53,758 nt of DNA from JANYJJ01 sp031386065 (GTDB lineage: Bacteria; Pseudomonadota; Gammaproteobacteria; Burkholderiales; Burkholderiaceae_C): contig JANNBZ010000396.1 of assembly GCA_031386065.1 (NCBI GenBank), positions 1 through 53,758 of the forward strand, read 5' to 3'. Below, piece after piece: positions 42,743 through 51,375 of this stretch. The notes beneath the pieces were generated by a model. The model was not told where the DNA came from. It did not search any database and saw only the letters and a program-made list of their open reading frames with translations. The position numbers were made by a program, and so were the translations under genes. The stretch's first letter is position 1. Each line of letters starts with the position of its first letter.

Positions 42743-42883
42743 AGGAAATGTGGCTCTGCCACTTTCCGGCATCCCCTTGGGGGACGCCCGCGCACGAAGG
42801 CCCGAGAGGGGCTTGTGGCTGGCGAAGGCCATTCCGGCCTGCAAGCCGGGATGGCGGACGCCGCAAGGCGGTGGCCTTGGGGC
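42743..42883. repeat. Tandem hairpins in the 3' region of the parvulin gene
   Basis: At least three hairpins follow each other: GGAAA-T-GTGGC with GCCAC-TTTCC (42744-42767), TCCCC/GGGGGA near 42772-42784, and an 11-bp stem GCCATTCCGGC/GCCGGGATGGC with one wobble. This is not a gene. It may be a REP-like element or a structured 3' end of the minus-strand operon, and resembles 6267-6345 in style. Confidence 0.5.
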
Positions 42884-43699
42884 TCAGTTCGTGAACTTGT
42901 AATCCGTCTTCGCCTTGGCTCGCAACTCGTCGCGGAAGGCGGTCATCTTGGTCTGCGTCAGCCGTTGCTCGATCTGGCCACGCACTTCTTCGAGCGGCGG
43001 GAATTTGGCCTCGCGGGTGTCTTCCAGCTTGATGATGTGGAAGCCGAACTGCGACTTCACCGGCACCTCGGTCATCTCGCCCTTCTTCAGCTTGACCATG
43101 GCCTGCGAAAACTCCGGCACGTAAGAGCCGGGGCTCGCGAAGTCGAGGTCGCCGCCGTTTTCTCCCGAGCCCGGGTCCTTCGAATTCTTCTTGGCCAGGT
43201 CTTCGAACTTGGCGCCGCCTTTGATCTGCGCGATCAGGGCTTTCGCCTCGTCTTCCTTCTCGACCAGGATGTGGCGCGCGCGGTACTCGGTGCCGCCCGA
43301 CTGGCCTTTGAACTTCTCGTATTCGGCCTTGATGTCGTCGTCGCTGACCTTGTTCTTCCTCTGGAAGTCGGCGAACAGGGTCTGGATCAGCAGCGCCTGG
43401 CGCGCAATCTCCAACTGTTGCCTGTAGTCGGCGCTGGCGGCCATGCCGCGCTTCTCGGCTTCCTGCAGAAAAATCTCGTCGAGCACGACCTTGTCGCGCG
43501 CGCGCTGGTCGAGGTCGGGCGGCAGTTGCTGTCCTTGAGCCGCAGCCTGCGCGGCGACCTGCTTCAGCAACGTGTCGACGCGCGATTTCGGAACCGCCTT
43601 GCCGTTAACGAGGGCGATGTTCTGTGCCTGCGCTTGCAGCGGGGCCAGCAGGGCGCCCGACAGCGCGGCGATCGAGATGCAGGTGACGAACTTCTTCAT
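42884..43699 (-). CDS. Periplasmic parvulin-type peptidyl-prolyl isomerase (PpiC/SurA-like)
   Basis: A 271-residue exported folding factor. The signal peptide is residues 1-26 (LSGALLAPLQAQAQ). A SurA-like helical N-terminal domain follows (VPKSRVDTLLKQVAAQAAAQ, RDKVVLDEIFLQEAEKRGM). The parvulin domain spans about 140-235: YRARHILVEKEDEAKALIAQ, FEDLAKKNSKDPGSGENGGD, GEMTEVPVKSQFGFHIIKLE. A final helix (LEEVRGQIEQRL) completes it. It catalyses cis-trans isomerisation of prolyl bonds in outer membrane or secreted proteins. It is the last gene of the selO-msrB-yciB-bolA run, 73 bases after bolA. Confidence 0.93.
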   Translation of the reverse strand: MKKFVTCISIAALSGALLAPLQAQAQNIALVNGKAVPKSRVDTLLKQVAAQAAAQGQQLPPDLDQRARDKVVLDEIFLQEAEKRGMAASADYRQQLEIARQALLIQTLFADFQRKNKVSDDDIKAEYEKFKGQSGGTEYRARHILVEKEDEAKALIAQIKGGAKFEDLAKKNSKDPGSGENGGDLDFASPGSYVPEFSQAMVKLKKGEMTEVPVKSQFGFHIIKLEDTREAKFPPLEEVRGQIEQRLTQTKMTAFRDELRAKAKTDYKFTN

Positions 43700-43772
43700 G
43701 TGCAGGTGCCTTTCAGGGCCATGGAAACGGTTGGGATGGCAGGCGCAGGGCCTGGCGGTGCGAGGTGGAAGC

Positions 43773-44039
43773 TCAGACGTCGCCCGGGGCGCGAGCGTCG
43801 ATCGCCAGCGCGTGAATGCCGCTGTCGATCAGGGACTTCAAAGAATCATAGACGAGGCGGTGCCGCGCCACGCGTGACAGCCCGGTGAAGCGTTCGCTGA
43901 CAAGCTTGACGCTGAAGTGGCGGCCTTCGCGCGCACCGGCGTGGCCGGCGTGCAGGTGGCTGTCGTCCTGCACGTCGAGAGTGCTTGGCTGCAGGGCACT
44001 GCGCAGCGCAGCTTCGATGTGTTGACTGGAAACGGCCAT
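43773..44039 (-). CDS. bolA: BolA family protein
   Basis: An 88-residue BolA/IbaG-type protein. The family His and Glu/Ser residues appear in DVQDDSHLHAGHAGAREGRH. FSVKLVSERFTGLSRVARHR is the conserved core helix and strand, and LVYDSLKSLIDSGIHALAID the C-terminal part. BolA proteins partner monothiol glutaredoxins in iron-sulfur and stress control, and can bind DNA. The ATG at 44039 (MAVSSQHIEAALR) lies 8 bases downstream of yciB. Confidence 0.93.
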   Translation of the reverse strand: MAVSSQHIEAALRSALQPSTLDVQDDSHLHAGHAGAREGRHFSVKLVSERFTGLSRVARHRLVYDSLKSLIDSGIHALAIDARAPGDV

Positions 44040-44047
44040 GGCGCGGG

Positions 44048-44701
44048 TCAGGAAGGCAATTCGGGAGACTTGGCTTCTTTGGCCGGTTCGGGCTTGATGT
44101 GGCGGGTCAGGTACACGCCTTGCCCCAGCGTGAACAGCAGCATCAGTCCGATGCCGCCGAACAGCTTGAAATTGACCCAGGTGCTGGTGCTGAAGCTGTA
44201 GGCCACGTACAGGTTCAGCAGGCCCATCAGCGCGAAGAACGCGATCCACGCGAAGTTCAGGCGCTGCCATACGCCGGCCGGCAGGTCGAGCTGTTCACCG
44301 ATCAACGCCTGCAGCAGGTTCTTGCGAAAGAAGGTCTGGCTGATCCAGAACGACGCGCCCATGGCCCAGTACAGCACGCTGGGTTTCCACTTGATGAAGG
44401 TCTCGTTGTGGAACCACACCGTGGCTCCGCCCAGCACCACCACCAGGCCGAGGCTGATCCACAGCATCATGTCGATCTTCTTGCCGCGCGCCAGCAGGAA
44501 GCTGATTTGCGCCAGCGTCGCGACGATCACCACCAGGGTGGCCAGCAACACCGGCGCCTCGGTGGTGCCGACGACGCCGCCCGACACCAGGAAGCCGAAG
44601 TGCTCGGACGCGAAGCGCGCAGCCCACTCCTTTTGCCCCTCGGCGTACTTGAAGGTGCCGAAAAACAGCAGGATGGGCAGGAAGTCGAACAGGATCTTCA
44701 T
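44048..44701 (-). CDS. yciB: Inner membrane septation protein, YciB/IspZ family
   Basis: A 217-residue polytopic inner membrane protein. The N-terminus MKILFDFLPILLFFGTFKYA and the WKPSVLYWAMGASFWISQTF and NFAWIAFFALMGLLNLYVAY segments are typical of YciB/IspZ. Five or six hydrophobic helices are visible. In E. coli and Shigella it affects septation and envelope integrity. It is placed between msrB (37 bases upstream) and bolA (8 bases downstream), a common order in Burkholderiales. Confidence 0.95.
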   Translation of the reverse strand: MKILFDFLPILLFFGTFKYAEGQKEWAARFASEHFGFLVSGGVVGTTEAPVLLATLVVIVATLAQISFLLARGKKIDMMLWISLGLVVVLGGATVWFHNETFIKWKPSVLYWAMGASFWISQTFFRKNLLQALIGEQLDLPAGVWQRLNFAWIAFFALMGLLNLYVAYSFSTSTWVNFKLFGGIGLMLLFTLGQGVYLTRHIKPEPAKEAKSPELPS

Positions 44702-44738
44702 CAGGGCGGGCGGGCTCGGGGGCGGCGTCGGTGGAACG

Positions 44739-45155
44739 TCAAAGCTTGGGAGCGAAGTCTATCGCCGCCGAGTTGATGCAAAAACGCTCGCCGGTGGGCT
44801 CGGGTCCGTCTTCGAACACATGGCCCAGGTGAGACCCGCAGTTGTTGCACCGCACTTCCACCCGCACCATGCCGTGCGCGCGGTCTTCCACCCGTTCGAT
44901 CACTTCGCTGTTGATGGACTTCGAATAGCTGGGCCAGCCGCAGCCGGCGTCGAATTTGGTGCCGGCCTCGAACAGCGGCGTGCCGCAGCCGACACAGTTG
45001 TACTGCCCCAGCGCCCAGTGGTCCCAGTACTTGCCGCTGAAGGCGCGCTCGGTGGCAGCATGCCGCGCCACCTGGTACTGCATCGGGTCGAGCTGGTCTT
45101 TCCATTCGGCGTCGGACTTGACGACCTTGCGGCCGGTGTTGTCGTTTGAATTCAT
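44739..45155 (-). CDS. msrB: Peptide-methionine (R)-S-oxide reductase
   Basis: Cytoplasmic MsrB of 138 residues; it reduces the R epimer of methionine sulfoxide in proteins. The zinc ligands Cys54, Cys57 (NCVGCG) and Cys103, Cys106 (CNNCGSH) are intact. The catalytic cysteine is Cys126 (RFCINSAAIDF). Cys72 (DAGCGWPSYSK) is the probable resolving residue. ATG 45155 (MNSNDNTGRK) was chosen because it overlaps the selO stop (ATGA), which argues for translational coupling. Confidence 0.96.
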   Translation of the reverse strand: MNSNDNTGRKVVKSDAEWKDQLDPMQYQVARHAATERAFSGKYWDHWALGQYNCVGCGTPLFEAGTKFDAGCGWPSYSKSINSEVIERVEDRAHGMVRVEVRCNNCGSHLGHVFEDGPEPTGERFCINSAAIDFAPKL

Positions 45156-46648
45156 GATGAGCAGGAGACTTCGAGGTGTTGCGCCCAATCGGGCGGGAAG
45201 TCGGCGTACGCCGACCGCTCGGGTTGTTCGTCGAACGGCCGCTGCAAAAGTTCAGCCAGCCGCTCAACTTCTGAAAAATCACCACCGCGCGCCTGTTGAA
45301 TCGCCACATCCGCCAGGTGATTGCGCAGCACGTATTTCGGGTTGACCGCGTTCATGGCCATGGCGCGAAGGGTGTCGACGCTGGCTTCGCCGGCCAGCCG
45401 CGCACGGTAGCTCGCGGCCCAGGCGTCGAAGGCTTCACGGTCGATGAACAGGTCGCGCAGGCTGTGGTTCTGTGCACCGGCGGCCGAGTCGAAAGTCGCC
45501 AGCCGCCGGAACGTGATGCTGAAGTCGCAGCGGTCCTGCGCCATCAGTTTCAGCAGCGCATCGATCAGGTCGCGGTCGTCGTCGCGCGCGGTGCGCAGGC
45601 CCAGCTTGGCGCGCATGCGGGAGACGAAGGCCTGCGGGAAGGCGGTCTTGTAGGGTTCCAGTGCGGCCAGCGCCTCGTCGCTGTCGCCGATCAGCGGCAG
45701 CAGCGCCTGTGCCAGTGCGTGCAGGTTCCAGAATGCAACGTTCGGCTGCCTTGCGAACGCGTAGCGGCCCTGGTGGTCGGAGTGGTTGCAAATGTGGCCG
45801 GGATCGAAGGCGTCGAGGAATCCGAACGGGCCGTAGTCGATCGTCAGGCCCAGGATGGACATGTTGTCGGTGTTCATCACGCCGTGGCAAAACCCCACCG
45901 CCTGCCACTGCGCCAGCAACTCGGCAGTGCGCTCGGCAACCGTGGCGAGCAACGCCGCGTACGGATTCGCGCTGCCGGCACAGGCCGGGTGGTGATGCGC
46001 GATGACGAAGTCGGCCAGCTGCTTCAGTTCAGCGTGCTGATCGGTGTGCGCGAAGTGCTCGAAGTGGCCGAACCGAATGAAGCTCGGCGCGACGCGGGTG
46101 ACCACCGACGCGGTTTCCATCTCCTCGCGCCGCACCGGCAACGCCGAGCCGGTGATGCACAGCGCACGGGTGGTCGCAATGCCGAGCGCGTGCATCGCTT
46201 CCGAGCACAGGAATTCGCGGATCGACGATCGCAGCACCGCGCGGCCGTCGCCCATGCGCGAGTAGGGCGTCTTGCCGGCGCCCTTGAGCTGCAGTTCCAT
46301 CGGCCCGGCCGGTGTCGTCAACTCGCCCAGCCAGAGCGCGCGACCGTCCCCGAGCTGCCCGGCCCAGACCCCGAACTGGTGGCCGCTGTAGACGCTGGCC
46401 AGCGGCTGCATGCCGGGCCACAGCGCATTGCCGCTGAAGACCTGCAGCGCGACCGGGTCCTGCCACCAATCGGCGGGCAGGCCCAGGTCGCGGGCGCATT
46501 CGCTGCTGCGTGCGACCCAGTGCGGGTCGGGCAGGGGCTGGGCCGACAGCTCGGTGAAAAAGGCCGGGCCGAGGTCGCGAAAGCGGTTCGGCCACGCACC
46601 GGCCGATGCGGTGGCGCCGGAGCGTGTCGACAGCGGGGTGTCAGTCAT
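45152..46648 (-). CDS. selO: Protein adenylyltransferase SelO (YdiU/UPF0061)
   Basis: Pseudokinase-fold enzyme of 498 residues that transfers AMP, rather than phosphate, to protein side chains and is tied to redox homeostasis. Diagnostic stretches are SVYSGHQFGVWAGQLGDGRA, LKGAGKTPYSRMGDGRAVLR, SIREFLCSEAMHALGI, and GVMNTDNMSILGLTIDYGPF. The C-terminus ends EVSCSS; in animals the equivalent position near the end is selenocysteine. The ATG at 46648 gives the usual length; a long open frame upstream is antisense to livKH. It overlaps msrB by 4 bases. Confidence 0.95.
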   Translation of the reverse strand: MTDTPLSTRSGATASAGAWPNRFRDLGPAFFTELSAQPLPDPHWVARSSECARDLGLPADWWQDPVALQVFSGNALWPGMQPLASVYSGHQFGVWAGQLGDGRALWLGELTTPAGPMELQLKGAGKTPYSRMGDGRAVLRSSIREFLCSEAMHALGIATTRALCITGSALPVRREEMETASVVTRVAPSFIRFGHFEHFAHTDQHAELKQLADFVIAHHHPACAGSANPYAALLATVAERTAELLAQWQAVGFCHGVMNTDNMSILGLTIDYGPFGFLDAFDPGHICNHSDHQGRYAFARQPNVAFWNLHALAQALLPLIGDSDEALAALEPYKTAFPQAFVSRMRAKLGLRTARDDDRDLIDALLKLMAQDRCDFSITFRRLATFDSAAGAQNHSLRDLFIDREAFDAWAASYRARLAGEASVDTLRAMAMNAVNPKYVLRNHLADVAIQQARGGDFSEVERLAELLQRPFDEQPERSAYADFPPDWAQHLEVSCSS

Positions 46649-46804
46649 GGCGGCAGTGTATTCAAGCCGGCAATCACCCTGGCTCGCGAGGACGAACCTG
46701 GCAGGTGCTGTCTCGACCGCGACAAGGCTGTCGGGTAGTCCCTGAAACCGCACAAGGCCCGCTTCCAGTAAGGTGCGCGCAGTTCGAATCACCCGGAGAC
46801 CGCC

Positions 46805-48061
46805 ATGACTTTCACCCCCAAGACACTTGCCGTAAGCATCGCTTTTGCGCTGGCTTTCAGCGCCTCGCTCGCACAGGCCCAGAAGGCCGGCGCCGTGAAC
46901 CTGAAAGAGACGGTCAAGATCGCCTGGATCGACCCGCTGTCGGGATTGATGGCACCGGTGGGCACGAACCAGTTGAAGAGCTTTCAGTTCTTCGCCGAAA
47001 AGTTCAGCGCCAGCAACCCGGCCGGCGTGAAATTCGAAGTCATCGGCATCGACAACAAGCTCAGCCCGACCGAAAGCCTGAACGCGCTGAAGTCGGCGCT
47101 CGACCAGGGCGTGCGCTACATCACCCAGGGCAACGGCTCGTCGGTGGCTGGCGCGCTGATCGAGGCGGTCAACAAGCACAACGAACGCAACCCCGGCAAG
47201 GAAGTGATCTTCCTGAACTACGCGGCGGTCGATCCCGACTTCACCAACAGCAAGTGCAGCTACTGGCACTTCCGCTTCGACGCCGACACCTCGATGAAGA
47301 TGGAGGCGATGACCACGTTCATCAAGGACCAACCCGATGTCAAGAAGGTCTACCTGCTGAACCAGAACTACTCGCACGGCCAGCAGGTGGCGAAGTTCGC
47401 CAAGGAAAACCTCGGCCGCAAGCGTGCCGACATCCAGATCGTCGGCGAAGACCTGCACCCGCTGGCCCAGGTGCGCGACTTCGCGCCCTACATCGCCAAG
47501 ATCAAGGCGGCGGGCGCCGACACCGTGATCACCGGCAACTGGGGTTCCGACCTTTCGCTGCTGGTCAAGGCCGCCAATGAAGGCGGCTACACCGGCAAGT
47601 TCTTTACCTACTACACCGGCGTCACCGGCACCCCCACCGCGCTGAGCACGGGCGGCGCGGGCCGGGTCTACCAGATCGCCTACAGCCACTACAACATGGG
47701 TGGTCAGATGCAAGGCTGGATGAGCGAGTTCAAGACCAAGTTCAACGACGACTTCTACACCGGCGCGGTGGTGGCCGTGTACAGCGCGCTGGGCGAGGCG
47801 ATGGCCAAGGCCAAGTCGACCGACCCGGTGAAGGTGGCGGCGGCCCTGGAAGGCCTGAAGTTCAAGAGCTTCAACGGCGATGTCGAGATGCGCAAGACCG
47901 ACCACCAGTTGCAGCAGCCGCTGTTTATGACGGTGTGGCAGAAGACCGATGCCAAGTACCCGTACAGCCCCGAGAACACCGGCATGACCCTGGTGCCGGT
48001 GAAGACGTTCGAGTCGTACATCTCGAGCACGCCGACCAGTTGCCAGATGAAGCGCTCGTAA
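46805..48061 (+). CDS. livK: Branched-chain amino acid-type ABC transporter substrate-binding protein
   Basis: Periplasmic binding protein of 418 residues, LivK/LivJ family. Signal peptide: residues 1-25 (LAFSASLAQAQ). VKIAWIDPLSGLMAPVGTNQ is the N-terminal lobe signature, followed by YITQGNGSSVAGALIEAVN and a C-terminal lobe with TVITGNWGSDLSLLVKAANE. Ligand is unknown: family members bind leucine-type amino acids, amides, urea or aromatic acids. It is divergent from selO (156-base gap) and separated from livH by hairpins that would let it be made in excess over the membrane parts. Confidence 0.9.
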   Translation: MTFTPKTLAVSIAFALAFSASLAQAQKAGAVNLKETVKIAWIDPLSGLMAPVGTNQLKSFQFFAEKFSASNPAGVKFEVIGIDNKLSPTESLNALKSALDQGVRYITQGNGSSVAGALIEAVNKHNERNPGKEVIFLNYAAVDPDFTNSKCSYWHFRFDADTSMKMEAMTTFIKDQPDVKKVYLLNQNYSHGQQVAKFAKENLGRKRADIQIVGEDLHPLAQVRDFAPYIAKIKAAGADTVITGNWGSDLSLLVKAANEGGYTGKFFTYYTGVTGTPTALSTGGAGRVYQIAYSHYNMGGQMQGWMSEFKTKFNDDFYTGAVVAVYSALGEAMAKAKSTDPVKVAAALEGLKFKSFNGDVEMRKTDHQLQQPLFMTVWQKTDAKYPYSPENTGMTLVPVKTFESYISSTPTSCQMKRS

Positions 48062-48097
48062 GCCGCCAGGCAGCAGCACGCAGCCTGAAGCAGGCAA

Positions 48098-48125
48098 GGC
48101 CCGATCAGGACGCCCGGATCGGGCC
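48098..48125 (+). terminator. Partial terminator or mRNA hairpin between livK and livH
   Basis: A perfect 9-bp stem (GGCCCGATC / GATCGGGCC) with a 10-base loop starts 37 bases after the livK stop and is followed by a weak T stretch (TTCATTCTT). A second hairpin (GACGGCC / GGCCGTC) follows. The pair likely tapers transcription after livK. Confidence 0.6.
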
Positions 48126-48211
48126 GCGTTCATTCTTGACGGCCGCCCGTTGCGGGCCGTCCCTGACGGCCGTCTCGGGCCTGAAGCGGGCGCGGTGAAA
48201 GGACAGTGACG

Positions 48212-49246
48212 ATGGAGTTCTTCACCATCTCGATGCTCAACGGGCTCAGCTACGGCTTGCTGCTGTTCATGCTGAGCTCGGGGCTGACCCTGATCTTCAG
48301 CATGATGGGCGTGCTGAATTTTGCGCACGCCAGCTTCTACATGCTGGGTGCCTACGTGGGCTATTCGGTGGCGCGGCTGGTCGGCTTCTGGCCCGGCCTG
48401 GTGCTGGCGCCGCTGGTGGTGGGCGCACTGGGCGCCGCGTTCGAGCGGACCTGCCTGCGCAAGGTCCACAAGTACGGCCACGTGCCCGAGTTGCTGGTGA
48501 CCTTCGGCCTGTCGTACGTGATTCTCGAGCTGGTGCAGCTCATCTGGGGCCGCACGGCGGTCGAGTTCCTGCCGCCCGAGGTGCTGCGCGGCCCTGCGTT
48601 CACCCTGGTTCAAAGCTCGGTCGACGGCCTCAGCGTGCTGTGGGGCGCGGCGCCGGCGGCGATGTGCCAGGCGGCAGATGCTGCCGTGCGCGTCGTCTGT
48701 TCGCCGTTCCCGGCCACGCGCGGCTTCATGATGATGGTGGCGCTGCTGATGCTGGTCGCGCTGTGGCTGCTGTTGACGCGCACCCGCATCGGCCTGGTCA
48801 TTCAGGCGGCGCTGACCCACCCCGACGCGGTCGAATCGCTGGGCCACAACGTGCCGCGGGTCTTCATGCTGGTGTTCGGCGCTGGTGCGGGGTTGGCGGG
48901 GCTGGCCGGTGTGATCGGCGGCAGCACCTTCGTCACCGAGCCGGCGATGGCCGGCACCGTGGGTTCGGTGATCTTCGTGGTGGTGGTGGTGGGCGGCATG
49001 GGCTCGCTGTCGGGCGCGTTCCTGGCGTCGATCCTGATCGGCGTGATCCAGACCTTCGCGGTGGCGGTCGACTATTCCCTGCTGGTGGCGGCCAAGCAGT
49101 TGGGCGTGGCGCTGAGCCCGCAGGCAATGCAGAACTCGTTCATGAAGCTGACCGTCTCGCAGGTCGCACCGATCCTGCCGTACCTGTTCCTGGTGCTGAT
49201 CCTGATCTTCCGGCCCAAGGGCCTGCTCGGCACGCGGGAAGACTGA
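48212..49246 (+). CDS. livH: Branched-chain amino acid-type ABC transporter permease LivH
   Basis: Inner membrane permease of 344 residues. Opening helices (ISMLNGLSYGLLLFMLSSGL, TLIFSMMGVLNFAHASFYML) and the EAA-type loop (TRIGLVIQAALTHPDAVESL) are family hallmarks, with VVVVGGMGSLSGAFLASILI near the end. I chose ATG 48212 over a GTG two codons upstream because AAAGGA is spaced 8 bases from it. The loop containing AAPAAMCQAADAAVRVVCSP is longer than in classic LivH. livM begins 2 bases after its stop. Confidence 0.93.
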   Translation: MEFFTISMLNGLSYGLLLFMLSSGLTLIFSMMGVLNFAHASFYMLGAYVGYSVARLVGFWPGLVLAPLVVGALGAAFERTCLRKVHKYGHVPELLVTFGLSYVILELVQLIWGRTAVEFLPPEVLRGPAFTLVQSSVDGLSVLWGAAPAAMCQAADAAVRVVCSPFPATRGFMMMVALLMLVALWLLLTRTRIGLVIQAALTHPDAVESLGHNVPRVFMLVFGAGAGLAGLAGVIGGSTFVTEPAMAGTVGSVIFVVVVVGGMGSLSGAFLASILIGVIQTFAVAVDYSLLVAAKQLGVALSPQAMQNSFMKLTVSQVAPILPYLFLVLILIFRPKGLLGTRED

Positions 49247-49248
49247 CC

Positions 49249-50568
49249 ATGAACACTGCACACACCACCGCCCGCGCCACGGCGCCAGTATTGCCAGCCC
49301 GCGCAATGCCGCGCGGCCGCGTCGTCGTCTGGGGCCTGTTCGCGTTGGTGCTGGCGGTCGCCCCGCTGCTGTTCACCAGCAGCCTGTCGGCCACCATGCT
49401 GTCGCAAATGGGCATCGCCATCATTGCCTGCCTGTCGTTCAACATGCTGTTGGGGCAGGGCGGCATGCTCAGCTTCGGCCACGCGGTGTACACCGGGCTG
49501 GGCTCGTACATGGCGATCCACGCGCTGAACGCGGTCGCCAACGGCAGCCTGCCGATTCCCGTCAGCCTGGTACCGCTGGTCGGTGGCCTGGCCGGCATGT
49601 TTTTCGCCGTGCTGTTCGGTTTCGTGACCACCAAGAAATCGGGCACCACCTTCGCAATGATCACGCTGGGCATGGCCGAACTTGTGTTCGCGATGTCGCT
49701 GATGTTCTCGGAGTTCTTCGGCGGCGAAGCCGGCGTGGCCGGCAACCGTGTCATTGGCCAGCCGGTGCTGGGCATCAGCTTCGGTCCGCAGATCCAGGTT
49801 TACTACCTGATCGCGCTGTACACCTTCGTTTGCGTGGCCGCGATGTTCGCTTTCACGCGCACGCCGCTGGGCCGCATGCTGAACGCGGTGCGCGACAACC
49901 CCGAGCGCGTCGAGTTCATCGGCTACAGCACGCAGACCGTTCGCTACATCGCCTTCATCATCGCGGGCTTCTTCGCCGGGGTGTCGGGCGGGCTGGGCGC
50001 GCTGAGCTTCGAGATCGTCACCGCCGAGGTGGTGGGTGCCGGCCGCTCCGGTGCCTACCTGCTGTTCACCTTCCTCGGCGGCGCCACGTTTTTCTTCGGG
50101 CCGATGATCGGCGCGGTGCTGATGGTGGTGGCCTTCGTGCTGCTGTCCGAATTCACCAAGGCCTGGCTGCTGTACCTGGGGCTGATCTTCCTGTTCATGG
50201 TGATGTACGCACCCGGCGGCATTGCCAGCCTGATCATGATGAACCTGCGGGTGGCGTCGTTCGGCAAGCTGCGCCGGTTGCTGCCCGCGTACCTGGCGCT
50301 GGCGATCCCGCTGCTGCTCGCCCTGGCGGCGGCGGCGAGCCTGATCGAAATGGTCTACCACCTGCAACTGGGTGCGGCCACCGGGCCGGAGCTGACATTC
50401 ATCGGCTTGCAGCTGAACACGCGCAGCCTGGCCAGTTGGCTGGGCGCCGCGATCGCACTGTTGGTCGGCTTCGGCCTGTTCGAATGGGCACGCCGCCGGT
50501 TTTCCCACCAATGGAGCGCGGTGCAGTCCGAGATTGAATCCGAGATCAAGTTGCGGGAGGCTGCATGA
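49249..50568 (+). CDS. livM: Branched-chain amino acid-type ABC transporter permease LivM
   Basis: Inner membrane permease of 439 residues. The conserved LSFNMLLGQGGMLSFGHAVY and GTTFAMITLGMAELVFAMSL are present, with the cytoplasmic coupling loop TPLGRMLNAVRDNPERVEFI. About ten hydrophobic segments are visible. It is about 90 residues longer than many LivM proteins, with an extra C-terminal membrane pair (LAIPLLLALAAAASLIEMVY; WLGAAIALLVGFGLFEWARR) and a basic tail. The ATG at 49249 follows the livH stop; the stop overlaps livG (ATGA). Confidence 0.93.
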   Translation: MNTAHTTARATAPVLPARAMPRGRVVVWGLFALVLAVAPLLFTSSLSATMLSQMGIAIIACLSFNMLLGQGGMLSFGHAVYTGLGSYMAIHALNAVANGSLPIPVSLVPLVGGLAGMFFAVLFGFVTTKKSGTTFAMITLGMAELVFAMSLMFSEFFGGEAGVAGNRVIGQPVLGISFGPQIQVYYLIALYTFVCVAAMFAFTRTPLGRMLNAVRDNPERVEFIGYSTQTVRYIAFIIAGFFAGVSGGLGALSFEIVTAEVVGAGRSGAYLLFTFLGGATFFFGPMIGAVLMVVAFVLLSEFTKAWLLYLGLIFLFMVMYAPGGIASLIMMNLRVASFGKLRRLLPAYLALAIPLLLALAAAASLIEMVYHLQLGAATGPELTFIGLQLNTRSLASWLGAAIALLVGFGLFEWARRRFSHQWSAVQSEIESEIKLREAA

Positions 50569-51374
50569 GCCAGCCCCTGCCGCCAAACCGAAATCCGGCC
50601 AGCGAATTCGCGGTCGAACTGGTCGACCTGCGCAAGAGTTTCGGCAAGACCGAGATCATCCGCGGCACCAGTCTGCAGGTGCGCCCCGGCGAGCGCGTGG
50701 CCATCATCGGGCCCAACGGCGCCGGCAAGTCGACGCTGTTCAATTTGATCAGCGGCCGCTTCGGTCCCACCAGCGGCGAGGTGCGGCTGCACGGCCAGCG
50801 CATCGACGGGCTGAAGCCGTTCGAGATCAGCCGCCTCGGCCTGGCGCGCAGCTTTCAGGTCAGCAACCTGTTCACCCGCTTGTCGGTGTTCGAGAACATC
50901 CACTGCGCCGTGCTGTGGTCCATGGGCTACCGCTACGCATTCTGGAAATTCCTGGCCGACCTGCGCGACGCCAACCAGCGCGCCGACGAGGTGCTGCAGA
51001 TGATCAAGCTCGACAAGAAGCACGATGTGCTGGCCATGAACCTGACCTACGCCGAACAGCGCGCGCTCGAGATCGGCATCACCATCGCCGGCGGTGCCGA
51101 CGTGGTGCTGCTCGACGAACCCACCGCCGGCATGAGCCGCTCCGAGACGACGCGCTTCATTCAGCTCATCCGCGACATCACCGTCGGCAAGACGCTGCTG
51201 ACGGTCGAGCACGACATGGGCGTGGTGTTCGGCTTGGCTGACAAGATCGCGGTGCTGGTCTACGGCGAGGTGATTGCCTTCGACGTGCCCGAGGCGGTGC
51301 GCGGCAACGCGAGGGTGCAAGAGGCGTATCTGGGCTCGGTGCTGGCCGATGGTCAAACCTCGGGAGCCCACTGA
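50565..51374 (+). CDS. livG: Branched-chain amino acid-type ABC transporter ATP-binding protein LivG
   Basis: ATPase of 269 residues. Walker A GPNGAGKST, Q-loop LARSFQVSNLF, and Walker B VVLLDEPTAGMS with the His switch VEHDM are present. The signature reads LTYAEQRALEIG, not the LSYGEQ type usual in LivG, so it belongs to a divergent subfamily whose members pair with LivF proteins of unusual Walker A. It overlaps livM by 4 bases and is followed by livF one base after its stop. Confidence 0.92.
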   Translation: MSQPLPPNRNPASEFAVELVDLRKSFGKTEIIRGTSLQVRPGERVAIIGPNGAGKSTLFNLISGRFGPTSGEVRLHGQRIDGLKPFEISRLGLARSFQVSNLFTRLSVFENIHCAVLWSMGYRYAFWKFLADLRDANQRADEVLQMIKLDKKHDVLAMNLTYAEQRALEIGITIAGGADVVLLDEPTAGMSRSETTRFIQLIRDITVGKTLLTVEHDMGVVFGLADKIAVLVYGEVIAFDVPEAVRGNARVQEAYLGSVLADGQTSGAH

Positions 51375-51375
51375 C

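Noticed and set aside
46649..49306. Upstream extension of the selO frame opposite livK and livH
   Set aside because: SelO starts at 46648 with the normal family length; the extension is antisense to the transporter genes and low-complexity.
49072..50586. A 500-codon minus-strand frame opposite livM
   Set aside because: Composition is Gln/His/Arg-rich as expected for antisense, and livM is clearly coding.
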